A stretch of DNA of 64,000 nt, taken from contig CAJJDO010000149.1 of the NCBI GenBank assembly GCA_905183005.1, positions 62,001 to 126,000 on the forward strand, read 5' to 3'. Both the position numbers and the translations under genes were made by a program. The notes beneath the pieces were generated by a model that had not been told where the DNA came from, ran no database searches, and saw only the letters and a program-made list of their open reading frames with translations. This stretch comes from Paramecium pentaurelia (lineage: Eukaryota > Ciliophora > Oligohymenophorea > Peniculida > Parameciidae). Within the stretch, counting starts at the first letter, position 1; every line of letters begins with the position of its first letter. Shown here piece by piece: positions 50,097 through 62,262 of this stretch.

Positions 50097-50521
50097 TCAG
50101 TGATTCATAAACTTAATCTAAACATAATACATAACCCCTCCAAACATACCTCCTCCTAATCCTGACATCATTAAACCCTTCCATCCAACTGATTCAGCAG
50201 CTAGTACCATAGATGAAAACATGCAAGAAAGAAATGAATTTGTTGCATCATCTCTAATTCTTAATTTTTCTAATTGACATTCAAATATAGAATAAAAAGC
50301 ACCAAAAATAGCAAATCCTTTTGCCATTCCAAACATTTTATTTATATCTCTCTAGTATTTTATAATTATATTACTCTCAAAACATATCGAGTTGATTATT
50401 TGGTTCTACCATAATCCATGTCTCTCATTTCTACTGCATTCATAAATAAAGCCATTAAAAAACCCATTGCACCTCCAGCTACAGTGACCATTCCTGCTTT
50501 GGCTGCACAATTAGTATCCAT
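50097..50521 (-). CDS. TIM22-like inner-membrane translocase subunit (Tim17/22/23 family)
   Basis: ATG at 50521 and TGA at 50097. Intron 50352-50374 (23 nt) leaves 134 codons. Four glycine-rich membrane segments: AGMVTVAGGAMGFLMALFM, GFAIFGAFYSIFECQLEKLR, FLSCMFSSMVLAAESVGWK, SGLGGGMFGGVMYYV. The family signature (Gx(2)AxFG.. with ECxxEKxR followed by DDATNSFLSC) is visible in the second and third. Inserts carrier proteins into the mitochondrial inner membrane. No cleavable presequence, as usual for this family. Confidence 0.82.
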
Positions 50522-50603
50522 AAATGTCACATGTTCTTGATTATATTTGTATATTATTACTAAATGGATTAGGTTCTTATGTCATTATTAAATAATTAAA
50601 TAT

Positions 50604-51455
50604 ATGGCAGTGCCACCATAAGTATATAATTTAGGGAATACATGTAAAAGGTTTCTATTCTCAGCAGAATTGATAGGGATGCTTACACTTACAATATTTG
50701 AAAATGAATTAACAATATTGATTGGAATTCGATTATTGATTGAGACTATTGCTGCTGGATATTTTTATCTATAATGTAGTGATTCAACAGGTGAGCCAGT
50801 TGTAGAATAAGAAGATCATGAATTATCTTAATTATCTTTTTCTAATGTGAGGGGAGATGATGAATAATTTGAATCTTTAACACCTGATAGAAATGAATGT
50901 TAAGAATGTAAAATTATATAATCTTACAGAACAAAACATTGTTCTAAATGTTAGAAATGTATACCTAAATATGATCATCATTGTTTTTGGATTGGTGGAT
51001 GTGTAGGTGAATTAAATCATCGAATGTATTGGTTATTTTTATTCTTTTAATGTTTACTATGTTTTGATGGATTATTTTAATTTAATAAACAATTTGCATA
51101 TTATTCTACTTATGATGAAGAATTTGGAAATGATGAATACAAATATTAATACTTTATTATTTTATTAATTGCAGCAACATCATTTGGATTTGGAATATTT
51201 ACAGGTGTTTTACTTTTATATCACACTATGTTGATATTGACTGGTAAGACAACTTGGGAACATACAAAAAGAGAAAAGATTTCATACTTAAATTTTTATC
51301 CTAGATATTATCATCCATACAATTATGGATACATATAAAATATAAAATTAACATTTTTTCATAAAGGTATATAATCTCATTGGATACCACCATCAAAAGA
51401 TTAAATAAAAGAATAATGCGATATATTTGATAACAAATATTACTCTTGTTGTTGA
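50604..51455 (+). CDS. DHHC-type palmitoyltransferase, 283 aa
   Basis: Intronless, 284 codons. Two N-terminal hydrophobic helices (LFSAELIGMLTLTIF; LTILIGIRLLIETIAAGYF), then the Cys-rich domain NECQECKIIQSYRTKHCSKC and PKYDHHCFWIGGCVGELNHR with the catalytic DHHC Cys, then two further membrane segments (YWLFLFFQCLLCFDGLF; GFGIFTGVLLLYHTMLI) and TTWEH in place of TTxE. It S-acylates proteins on Golgi, ER or plasma membrane. The last residues SCC could themselves be acylated. Confidence 0.93.
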
Positions 51456-51649
51456 TACATTTACTATATATATATATATATTTAGTGTTTAATGCATTTA
51501 TTTTGATTCTGGATAATAATGGATTTATAATATTATTAATTGTAAGAGTTATATATAAATTTATAGAATCTTAATAAACTAATTATAATATATCTTATCT
51601 TAATTTAAAGAATCTAAAAAATCGTTATAAAAATTTGATCAAAATTTAA

Positions 51650-52418
51650 TCATTAATGAATAGATGATTTCCTTTTTTTCTATTCATTTCTAAATTTAAC
51701 TTTTGGTGTTAATGTTTATCTATAAGTATAATAATAAGGCGAATTCTTATAATTAGATTTAGTGGTTGTTCTATTTATTGGACTTTAAAGTTGATGATGA
51801 TAACTTTAATTTTCAGTTTTGATTCGACTACAACAATATTAAACAGGGAAAGATAATTCAATATGTTTCTATGTAATTGGAATAAGACATTTCATTTTCT
51901 ATTCCAATCTAATTAAACACTATGGTCTATTGATTTTATTTATTTATTTAATCTATAACTCTCTTTTTCCAATGATATTAGATAGAATTGAAGATCTTGA
52001 TTGCATATTGAAATTGAAATATTATGTCTTTTATTCATCGATTTTATCACCAGTAGTGTTACTATCAATAATCGTTGTTTTTTTATCTGTTTTTTTAACT
52101 GTTCTCTTTCTTTAAAAGAAGATCTCTTATTCTTTAGATATAGGAGTAAGTTTATACTTGGTAGCGTTAATGTTAAAGCACTTTTTGTATTTACAATTTC
52201 TCTTTTTTATTTGTTTTCAAATAACAATCTTGTATTCATATTCTCGAATTAGAATCTTCCTAAGCATCCACATTCAGTGCAATAACAGCTTTTTCTTCTT
52301 GTGTGAGTTTTATTCAATTCTTTAATGATAACATTTATATTTCTAAAATTCAAACTGTTAGATCTCTAATTAGTTCTTATTGTTTAGATTCTTATGGATT
52401 GGTTAGATTGTTATACAT
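51650..52418 (-). CDS. RRKSCYC-motif protein (N-terminus unresolved)
   Basis: TGA at 51650. The C-terminal exon is secure after a 26-nt intron at about 52123-52148. Upstream, one frame contains KTHTRRKSCYCTECGCLGRF, which matches RRKSCYCNLCGF in the gene at 59709-60402, so the two are paralogues. The candidate start (MYNNLTNPQE at 52418) is in another frame and the joining intron was not found. CYCxxCGC could bind metal. The rest is basic, Ser/Thr/Asn-rich and without a known domain. Confidence 0.5.
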
Positions 52419-52552
52419 TTTGAATAGATGATGAATAAATAAGAAAATCCATAAGTTCAATAATTAAATTAAAGAGAATTTATTTAAACTGAAAATTATT
52501 AAATGACAATAAAATATTGCAAAAGAAATAGTAGAAATGATAATTTATAAAT

Positions 52553-53875
52553 TCATTAATCAATAATATTTGTAGTTTTAGCATCTAAACTTTTATTACT
52601 TTTCTTTTGCTGATATTATTGATTATTTAACTACTATTATTAGTATTATTATTATTATATAATTTTATTTTCTGAAGGATAATGACTATCCTATTTTTCA
52701 TAACTAGTTTTTTCCATTTTATCTTTAAAATAAGGATGCTCCAATGCTTATGTGGCAGTAATTCTTTTATTAGGATCCACTTCTAACATTTTCTTTAGAA
52801 GATCTGCTGCTTCTTCATCAGCTACAAATTGCTATGCATTATACATTTTAGATTTAAGCATTGGTTGATTTGTTATTCTAATAGTTTTTGAAAATTCTTT
52901 ACAAATTAAATAAAACAACACCAACACTAAACATGTCTGAATTATAACTTGATTCCTTCTATCTTAATACTTCAGGAGCATAATATCCTGGAGTACCACA
53001 TACACTGCTAACTGATCCAAATTTAAGATTTGCTGCAAATCCAAAATCTATTACTTTTATAGAATTGTCTTTCTATATAATAATATTTTCTGGTTTTATA
53101 TCTCTATGAACAATTTTTTAAGATTGTAAATAACTTATTGTATTCAATAGTCCCTATTAATATATTATATATATTATACAATCATTATAGTTTTTATCTA
53201 TTCACTGGGTAGTTTTTGTTTCAATGTTTCACTTAATGGAGTTCCAGCTACAAATTCTTAAACTATCCAAAATGTTTAATCATTTTCATAGACTTCAAGT
53301 ACTTTTATTATGTTTTAATGGTTTAGCTACTTTAAGATTGATACTTCTGTTTTGACTATGTCCTTAAATGAAAATCAATTTAATTTATTTACCAATGCTT
53401 GGTCTTCTCTTCCAAATTCTTATTTTATCATTTTCACAGCAACTGCTTTTTTACTTTACTTATCTATGCTTTAAAATACCTAATTTTAATAAATTAATTT
53501 ACTTTTGCTGACAATCCCTCTCCTATTAATTTAACTGGTTCATAAAATGATGCCATATTTCTATAAATCACTTTACCACCAATAACATTTTTCAAAGATT
53601 CAAGATGTATTTACTATGCTTCAAAATATTTAATTTTATTCTGGTAAACTATTCCAAATGCTTTTAATGATTGTTTTCCCATTTTCCATAAAATTTATGT
53701 TGTTAATTTAAGTTCTATACGATATTTGGGGTTCTAATAATTGCTAAACTGAATATTAGAATCATAAGGTTACAGCTGATATCAAAACTTCATCATCCAT
53801 TACTTTCAAGTAATATGTTTTAGAAAAAAAAGTATGAGGTCTAATACAGGTAAAACTGAGCAAATCCATGTCCAT
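52553..53875 (-). CDS. Ser/Thr protein kinase, CAMK-like, with N-terminal PH-like region
   Basis: ATG at 53875 and TGA at 52553. Five introns (25, 23, 30, 26 and 25 nt) leave 398 codons. Residues ~1-110 (RPHTFFSKTYYLKVMDDEVL ... WKMGKQSLKAFGIVY) look like a PH domain. Kinase: LIGEGLSAKVFQSIDKQ (glycine loop), AVAVKMIKQE (Lys), VHRDIKPENI (catalytic Asp), IDFGFAANL, GTPGYYAPEVL, and NKRITATQALEHPYF at the end. A Gln-rich tail follows. A second ATG at 53990 precedes an acidic frame that might be an alternative first exon. The PH-kinase order resembles plant and ciliate calcium-regulated kinases, but no EF hands are present. Confidence 0.82.
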
Positions 53876-54811
53876 AATAATTTGATTCTTTAAACTAAAT
53901 TGATTTATATTATTATTAATTTTATATTTCCATTCTCAATTATGTAACTTTCTTTATCGTCTTGCTCACTATATTATTCTTCTAACTCCATACTTTCCTT
54001 TCTTAAAAATAATAACTCTACTCTTTATCTGAAAATCTTTCAAAATAATAAATTAAATCAAAGAAAAATCATTATATTTTAAATTTATCAAATCATTAAA
54101 TTTATAATTACCAACTATTCATATAAATCTAAATCACTTAATTAATAATAAAAACTTTTTTAAATTAATTAATTAATATATTAAATTAAGAAATTTGAAA
54201 TCTACTCATTTCATTAAAATTAGAAATACATATTTTTAATAGCTTTATATATATATATATAATATAAATTATTAAAATAATATTATTACTTGCAACTAGT
54301 AATAATAAATTATAAGCATAAATAAAATTTTATTAATTCATGATTAACAATTAAATTGGAAATTCTATACTTTGTTTTCAATAAGTTGCAGTATCTAATA
54401 TTAACTTTTGATATATTGATTGAATGATTTTAAGATTTTTTAGAATTTTTTAATTATTTTTATTTTTATCGCAAATCACATATTTATTTCGATTCTATTA
54501 CAAATCTTAAACATTCTATTAATGTAACTATTTATAATATTTCTTAAATTGTTAATAATTGTTTTTAACTTCATTTTTGTGATAAATTAATAAAAGACTT
54601 GTATTTTTCTTTAAATTTGGATAAAATTACTTAAATTTGATCAGGATTTAATTTATTATTAATTTATATTAATATAGCGATTTCATTATTAATATTATGC
54701 AAATTCCTTACATATTTTTATATAATTTACTCGTATATAATTAATTATGACGCATTAAAATCGCTCTTTATATTCAAAACAATGTTGATGGGATCAAAAT
54801 TATTATTTATA
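53876..54811. other. AT-rich divergent spacer
   Basis: About 930 bp between the kinase (minus) and the HTH gene (plus). The first ~120 bp could hold an acidic 5' exon of the kinase (MELEEQYSEQDDKESY from 53990). The rest is AT-rich with a TA run near 54249; nothing else recognised. Confidence 0.35.
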
Positions 54812-55292
54812 ATGAACATTTTTAAATGTCTTAATGAAAATGAGTAGTCAAATAATGAAAGTTCAGAAATTGAGAAGCCTTAAGAAAAAAAAGAGCTTAG
54901 GCCTCGAAATAATTTAGTCCCTGGAGCCTTTTAGGAATATAAACGAACTTATATCAAAGTACCATCTAATTCAAAGGAATAACTTGCATAGCTGGTATTC
55001 AAGGAAGGTTTTAAAATCAAAGATGTATTATACTGAATTGACAATATAATAGGCTGCTAAAAAATTGAGTATCAAATATGCGACTGCTAAGACTATAATA
55101 TTCCATATGCGTAAAGGAAACATAAAAAATATAAAGATGAAGCACAAAAAATGCAGATATACCTAAATATTAGAAAATAAAATACTAAAATACAAAATTA
55201 TTTCCACTCTTTCAAGTAGGATAGTATCTTCAAAGGAATTTATTATTTAATTTCAGCCAAGTGTCTAGAATTAAGAATTTAAAATGATATGA
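54812..55292 (+). CDS. Ciliate helix-turn-helix protein (YATAKTI family), second copy, 150 aa
   Basis: ATG at 54812 (another in-frame ATG at 54782), TGA at 55290-55292. Intron 55025-55052 (28 nt) leaves 151 codons. Acidic N-terminus, then YKRTYIKVPSNSKEQLAQLV, KIKDAAKKLSIKYATAKTII and a basic stretch HMRKGNIKNIKMKHKK. Paralogue of 30274-30674 with the intron at the same point of the helix-turn-helix. The 3' end is less sure: coding-like sequence continues to 55644 in other frames and may belong to this gene by further splicing. Confidence 0.65.
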
Positions 55293-55311
55293 AGTCCTTT
55301 GATGATAATAT

Positions 55312-55644
55312 ATGTGTGAATATCTAAATTTACTTAAAAAATTATTTTTAATTCGTTAAACATTGAATAGAAAATGTATTAAAATTTCAATCGAAGAAGA
55401 TGTAAAAACAGATAATTCATAAAGTTTATCATCTGATATCATTGAAAGATAAGATGTCTATATTAATATTAAAGATTCTTAAAGTTTATTTTATTTTAAT
55501 AAATTTGTATAGTTGCAGATCAAAACTTCTCAAATTAAAGGTTGTAATAAATAACAGAATGATATTTAAGGAAATTTATAGAATATTTAAAGTTTATTTT
55601 AGAGAATTATGAAAATTACACTAAAAAATATTTTAAGTATTTGA
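55312..55644 (+). CDS. Possible 110-aa protein or 3' exon of the HTH gene
   Basis: Open from ATG 55312 to TGA 55642-55644. MCEYLNLLKKLFLIRQTLN, then Ser/Asp/Gln-rich sequence (DVKTDNSQSLSSDIIERQD). Codon content is protein-like, but there is no family match. The 20-bp gap to the preceding stop suggests it may be a downstream part of the HTH gene. Confidence 0.35.
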
Positions 55645-55860
55645 AAAAAATGAATGTAGTGTATTTAATGAATATTAATAGATAAAATAATCATTATCAA
55701 CAATTTAGGTCTAAATTTGGAGGTGGAATAATAATTTTTGTATTTATCACTTGATTTAAAAAAAAAGTTAAAAAACAAATAAAAATAACACAACATTAAA
55801 AATTAATAATTCAATTCAAAGTCATGTTTATTTTTTGATAAAATTAATATATATTATTAA

Positions 55861-57351
55861 ATGAATTTATATTTAGAATAAGCCGCTGAAGAACTTGATT
55901 AAGCTATTTCAGATGCTGATCAATTATTGGCATTAACTAAGGCTACTCTTCAAAAATTTACAAATTATTTAAAAAGAAAATAATAAGAAAAAATGGAGCG
56001 AAGATTTCATTTGAATAACATCACTGAAGATTCTAATAGTATGAAACAATTAGATAAATAATCATATAATTAAATGAAGATTTTGGAATATTTTAATAAA
56101 TTTCATAAGGATGTGGATAAATAATTAAGAGATTTAAAAGAGATGATTCCCTCTAATCCATAAACTTATGTAATTGAAGAATTAAATCAATAAGAATAAA
56201 TTAATAAAAACATTGAATAAAAAGCCCCTCCAAAATAAGTTCAAAATGAACAAAAATATTTTCCATTATTCAAATAAACAAGAAATACAGGTTAATCAAT
56301 TTAAAATTCTTTTATATAGAATTAACCTATTTTAGGATAAAGTTAAACACAATCTTAATTGTAATTATAGCAATTCTAAAATTTGGGATAATTTTAGTCT
56401 TAATAAAATTAAAACACATAAAATAATTAATAAAAGGTTACAACTTAAGTTTAAAATTCTAATGGTAATTAATTGGAATAATAGACAGAAACAATCAAAC
56501 CTATTTTAAAATAGAAATAAGAAATAAAGGAATCAACAATAACATTTGGGAGATTATAAAAATTTTAATATTAAAAATTAATTTATCCAAAATAAAATGA
56601 AGGAAATTGTGTATTTTGTAGTTTAGAAGCTAATGATTAAAATTTGGGACCTCTTTTATTAATACCTTCAAATAGTAATTCTAGTGAAAAATATTAATTA
56701 CATGAAATGTGTGGATTATGGAGTTAAAACTTAGTATTTTTTAGTAATTTAGAATAATGTGATCCTAAAAATATTGATGAAGAAGTTGAAAAATCTAAGA
56801 AAACTGTAATATATATACTATATAAATTTTTAGAAATGTTTTTTATGTAGTAGATCAGGAGCTACTATCTGTTGTGCAGTATGTCCTTAATCATTTCATT
56901 TTACCTGTCTAATGAAGAGTTCCTAAACAGGTAAAATATGAATTTTATATGATAAGGTAAATTGATTGAGAATCAATTTAAATTTTTTTGTGATAAACAT
57001 AAATATAAGGCAAGATTAGAATTGTAGAATACAAGTGATGAAGAACAATAACCTAAGAAAAAAAAGAAAGTGTAATCAAAATTAAATACATCAAAATCTA
57101 TAATTAAGAATAGTCCAAAAAGAGGAAAATCACCTTCATCATAATAAGCTTTATTATAGTAATGCTTAAAAAAAAAGGATGATGATTTGAAGCGTCAATG
57201 GATCACATCTGATCTTATTTATTTTAATTTACCATAATGGGCATCTATTGAGTAAAAATTAAATGATCTTGATCAATCATTATAATAGAATAAATTGAAT
57301 GAAGCTAAAAATAACATTTAATCAGAAATCAAATAAGAATAAATCAATTGA
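55861..57351 (+). CDS. Extended PHD (ePHD) zinc-finger protein, 478 aa
   Basis: ATG at 55861 and TGA at 57349-57351. Introns 56806-56833 (28 nt) and 56931-56956 (26 nt) leave 479 codons. Helical N-terminus, then a long Gln/Asn-rich linker, then an ePHD: GNCVFCSLEA, YQLHEMCGLWSQNLVFF, KCFLCSRSGATICCAVCPQS, FHFTCL, FFCDKHK. This CxxC-HxxC...CxxC...CxxC-HxxC order is the pre-PHD plus PHD pair found in MLL, JADE and PHF proteins, which reads chromatin. A basic Lys-rich patch (KKKKKVQSK) follows, plausibly a nuclear localisation signal. No catalytic domain. Confidence 0.82.
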
Positions 57352-57903
57352 CACTTGATAATTAATATATAATTAAATTAATTTCATTTTAAAAAAAGGA
57401 AGGCAAATTTCTATCAATAGAGTAATCTTACAGTGAAAATTTTAATTATGCAATGATAGATAATATATGTAAAATAAATAATACAATAAACAAAATATTG
57501 TAGTTATAGAGATAATTTATCATAAAGATAAATCTGTTTGTGGCAATGTTGTTTTGCAAATTTTATTTCTATGTTATAGGAATAAGAGTTCATTATAAAA
57601 AAAGATGATTTTTAATTTAATATATATGTAGATCTTGGTAATATAATTACAAAAATATAGATGATACTTTATCTATTTGCAGAGCTTCATTTAATTCATA
57701 TGGGTTAATATAACTAGTCTTTAAATTGATTCCACTTGATAGGATTGAGTTGGAGAGATTACAAATCTTTATTTATCTTATTGTTATCTTTATCCTCAAG
57801 ACTACGTTACATATCTAAATTATCATTAAAATTGAGTGTTATTCATTATTATTACTATTAGAATTTTTCAAATTTTTAAACTAATAATTAAGTAATTATT
57901 ATA
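57352..57903. other. AT-rich intergenic spacer
   Basis: 550 bp between two plus-strand genes, with no coding frame, RNA gene or repeat that I can support. Confidence 0.35.
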
Positions 57904-58997
57904 ATGAGTACGAATCCACCATAACAAAATTTATTTGGAAATAAACCTCCTCAACCAAATATGTTATTCTCAGGTGCACCTGCATAACCATAAACAAATA
58001 ACATTTTTGGTAATCCATAACCAACACAACAAAATAATATGTTATTTGGATAGCCAAACACTTAAACTCAACCAATCATAGGTATATCAAAATATGTTAT
58101 ATAATAGGGGGATTTGGATAAAATCCAATATTGGGATAGCCACCTTAAACTTAGGGTATATTTGGTCAGCCATAAGCAACTTCTAATTTATTTAGTACTA
58201 CATAACCTGGTTTAGGTTAATAAACCAATTTATTTTCTACAAACCCTTAATAACAATAACCAGGTTTTATATAAAATGGATTATAATATCAACAGCAAAA
58301 TTAGATTCAATCTTTTATTAATGATTCAAATGCCTTTAAAGATAAATATAATTTAGTGACTCAAAAGATAAGTGAAACAGAAAAAAGTTTTGCTAATCAA
58401 CCAGCCCAAAATTAATAATGGCAATAAATGATTTAACCTATTTCATAAATTATCTTTTAAATGGATACAAAATCTGTGTTTGACACTTCTGAATAAATTT
58501 TAGCTGGTTAAAAAGATTTGTCTAAAAATTTAAATGAATATATTTCTACTGTTGGATTGGTATAAAAAATAACAGAGGATGGATTAGAAGTCTTAAAAAA
58601 AGAAGAGGCTTAATGCAATGATTTTTAAAAAGCTTAATAAACAATGAAAGAATCATATGATTAATTATCTGGAACTGTAAGAATTAATTAATAGTTTTCT
58701 GTTCCCTAAAAATATTAAGAACAATTAATATTATAATAACATGAATAACTAGAACTATTGACTAATACTGTAGATAAAATGATTAAATATTATGAAAAAT
58801 AACCAAATATGGATGTAGATGAAGCTTTATAATATAAATTAATGCATCTATAAACTTTGTCCAATTATTAATGTATGCTTTCATCAAGAATAAGAAATAT
58901 ATAAGAAAAAAGTATCAATAATAATAATAAAATATATAGTTTCAACATTTTAAGCAAAGACTTATTCTTAGATTATGCCAGATAAAAAAATAGATGA
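57904..58997 (+). CDS. FG-repeat nucleoporin (Nup54/Nup58/Nup62 type), 355 aa
   Basis: ATG at 57904 and TGA at 58995-58997. Intron 58082-58107 (26 nt) leaves 356 codons. Residues ~1-125 carry FG/GLFG-like repeats (NLFGNKPPQ, NNIFGNPQP, MLFGQPN, GIFGQPQ, NLFSTTQPGLGQ). The C-terminal two thirds are coiled coil (SEQILAGQKDLSKNLNEY, LTNTVDKMIKYYEKQPN). An FG N-terminus with a coiled-coil C-terminus is the plan of the central-channel nucleoporins. A possible additional 18-nt in-frame intron near 58677 would not change the frame. Confidence 0.83.
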
Positions 58998-59708
58998 ATT
59001 TTATACCATAGATACACACAAAGACATGTTAGATTAAATTATTGTTGAAAAAATCTGATCTGATCAAGATTATTTAATGTAAATATAATATCATATAATT
59101 ATTATTTAAAAATATCATAAAGAATATAGTACATAAGTAGCATATCTATTAATTATAATTGAAGTATAAATTAATTATTAATTCAATTATCTGATGCTTA
59201 ATTTAACATAAAAATATTATTTTTTTATATAATATTTTTGAATACAGATATAATCATTTATTTTATTTATGATGTTCCATTAAATAATATTAAAGTATTT
59301 AGTTATTCTATGTAGTATTATATTATAGACTTATAATATTATCATATAATTTAGATATAATAAATGTTGAATCTTTTAATGCAAAAATATAAGGATAAAA
59401 ACAATTTACTTTTTTATTAATAGATAAATTGTAATAAATTTCAGCCCTTTTTTATGTTTTATATAAGATATTGAATCTTTTAAAGATAAAATCAAATATT
59501 TATAACAGAAACAAAATAATTAAGTTACAAATTAACTATTCAAGTTTTGGAATATGATAATATTTTTTTTTAGACTTTTCTTGACATTGATATGTTAGAT
59601 TTGTATTTGATAGGAACAAGGAGATTTGTATTAAGTTAGCGAAAGCTTAAATATGGAGATAACTTAGGAAGATCTTTACATTTTGGAGATGTTATTGTGT
59701 TATCTTAG
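58998..59708. other. AT-rich spacer with an unexplained coding-like block at its end
   Basis: 58998-59560 is plain AT-rich. From ATG 59592 a plus-strand frame reads RRFVLSQRKLKYGDNLGRSL and HFGDVIVLSQSKAP, with higher G content than its surroundings, and runs antisense into the 3' end of the next gene. No partner exon was found. Confidence 0.3.
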
Positions 59709-60402
59709 TCAAAGGCCCCAATAGTTCGAATTCTAACACTAGGACTATCTTATTACATTATTATTATATAGAATACTTATACTATAAGGAAGATGTATAG
59801 TTTATTGACTTTTTACATTCATCAAATCATCAATATTTAATTTTTTGTTTGATTAGGATTATTATTATGAGTTTTTAGAGAATGAATTATCAACGAATTT
59901 TTGAACATTAATTCTAGAATTTCTTTTAACAATTTAGCGTACATACCAATCAGTATTTTTTGAATCACCTAGATCATAGACTGGTGATTTTGGAAGTTCT
60001 GTTCTTTCCTCTTTTTTTTAAGTGTTCCTTCTATAAAAAACACTTCTATCTTATTATATATGATAATTTCTTACTTGTACTTTGTAGATTTAAAGTACTT
60101 CTTCTATCATTATGAATAGGTGGTTTTTTGATCAAAGTGGAATTTTTGATTAACTAAAAATCCATAAATGTTTATTATTTTTTACTAGTGAAACCACATA
60201 AATTACAATAACAACTTTTTCTTCTTGATGGACCTATCTTTTGATTTATAATTTATTAATTAGAATCGTCTGCTTCTTGACTTTTTGGTCTCAATTTTCT
60301 ATTTTTTATTAAAGATTTTAGATAATAATTTGTTTTGTTTTTAGGTAAAAAGGATAATTTTGCTTCACCATCTAAAGAAAAAGATTGGATAGTCCTTAAC
60401 AT
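59709..60402 (-). CDS. RRKSCYC-motif protein, 222 aa
   Basis: ATG at 60402 and TGA at 59709. Intron 60050-60074 (25 nt) leaves 223 codons. N-terminus MLRTIQSFSLDGEAKL, then SRRKSCYCNLCGFTSKK, a compact Cys cluster (CYCxxCG) shared with the gene at 51650-52418, then a basic region (KCF is out of frame; spliced frame gives NRSVFYRRNTQ), SPVYDLGDSKNTDWYVRQIV and an Asn/Ser/Gln-rich tail. No known domain; possibly a lineage-specific family with a half zinc site. Confidence 0.62.
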
Positions 60403-60442
60403 GTTTTAATAATAATAATAAAATTTGTATTATACATTAAAA

Positions 60443-62207
60443 TCAATTTTTTAATAAGGCATTAATCAAATCTTATGTAATTTTACGTCTTTGTAAATAT
60501 TAATCAAATAAGATTTATAAATTTGAATCTATTTACTTAAATCCATCTTTTTTAATGAATAATTCTGACATTTCAAGTTCATGATTTAAAGGATGATCTA
60601 AAAGTTATTTCCAAAAATATGGCATAGATACAGATAAGACATTTAAACATTCATTAGTATAAGTCATACCTTAAAAAGATTCAATTAATGAATTATATTC
60701 ATGAAGTAACTTTTAAGTCATAAATTTAAATGATTGCCCATCATATTTGATTTATTCAAATTCTAATTTAACAAAATCAATAAATGAAGTTAAAGTATTC
60801 AAAGCCTAAATATAAATTATAAAAATTTACTTTTTCAACATATGTCTAACCTTTTTCTTAAACATATACATCATTTGCAAGATTTGTGATTTGTTCTTTC
60901 AACAATAATATAAACTACATTTAATGTAATGGTCTTAAAATATTTAAGGAAGACATTAATTATTCTTAAATTTCATTTTAATTTAGACTCAATAATATGG
61001 ATGATGGAAATATAAGCTAAATAAAATGGATATAAATTCTTACTATTTATTCACTAAACATAATTAATTAATCATAATAGATATCTTTAATGATGGGATA
61101 AAAATGTACTAAATTATTATAAGTAGACTCATATTTCTATTTGTTATCAATAATAATTTAGATTGATTATTAAAGTACATCTGTATATTTTTTCCATACC
61201 ATTAAAAATAAATGTGGAAATTAATCTTTGAGTTCTTCTTAATAAGTAATTAAATGATATTAATCAGCTAAAATAAATATATCATAATATATATTACTTT
61301 AATTCATAGCTTAATATATTAACCAAATTAAAATCATCTAATTTAATTCATTTTTAATTTGATTTCTATAATCAGGTAAAAAGGATTTAGAATTTGAGAA
61401 TAATATTTTATATTGTTCACTTATTTATTTTAATACTTAATTACATTTCAGTTCAAGTATTTCAGACAATCTACCAAGACTATAAAATATTCCTAAACAT
61501 TAAGTTAAATCTGGCACACTCTTTGCTGAGAGTGAATCTTCAAATTTTCTAGTTACTTTTATTTATAAACTTTCTTCAACTTATTTAATATAAGTATGAT
61601 TATTCTTATAAAATTGAAATTGTTTAATTTATAATCTATCTATTTCAAATAAAGCATTAGCAACTCTTTATGCATCTGTTATATTAATATTATTATTTTG
61701 TTATTAAGCTAATGATCTCAATAATTTTAATTGAACACTAAACTTTTGAAGTTGTTTACACATTTACAAAGCTAATTCACTATTTTATTTTATTGGTAAT
61801 AATTTCATTATTTTATTGTATTTATTAACATAATTTTCTTAAAGTCTTTATTATATAAATTTAATCTTTTCTAAGGCTTCAATAATTACTTCATTATCAC
61901 ATTGTTAAGATTTCTAGTAATATTTTTAAATCTTACATCTTTTAGATCTTCAATCAACAATTCATAATTATTCTTTATGTAATGATCTAATTACATAGAA
62001 ATAGATTAATTAATTGAAGTCAATTTTTAAAATATATCTCCCAATTAAACCATATTATCTATTTTAATAATGAATTATAATAATACAATTCTTTAGAATT
62101 AATAAGACAAATTCTTCTAATGTTAAGTGTTAATCAAAAAGTTTATTAAGAGCTTGATCTTAAAAAAGCTCTGTTTTCCATTTCTCCATCAATTAAGGAT
62201 CAATCAT
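60443..62207 (-). CDS. Large helical protein, possibly Golgi tethering subunit COG5
   Basis: ATG at 62207 and TGA at 60443. Introns 62059-62086, 61914-61936 and 60806-60830 (28, 23, 25 nt) leave 563 codons. N-terminus MEKWKTELFQDQALNKLFD, then QLGDIFQKLTSINQSISMQL, LQMCKQLQKFSVQLKLLRSL and a DLTQCLGIFYSLGRLSEILE region typical of CATCHR/COG helical bundles. The C-terminus (LLHEYNSLIESFQGM; SMPYFWKQLLDHPLNHELEM) is also helical. COG subunits tether vesicles at the Golgi. The identification as COG5 is by pattern only; another tethering-complex subunit is possible. Confidence 0.5.
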
Positions 62208-62262
62208 AATATCAATTATATTTAATATTTTATATTTTATACACAATATAATATAATATTAA

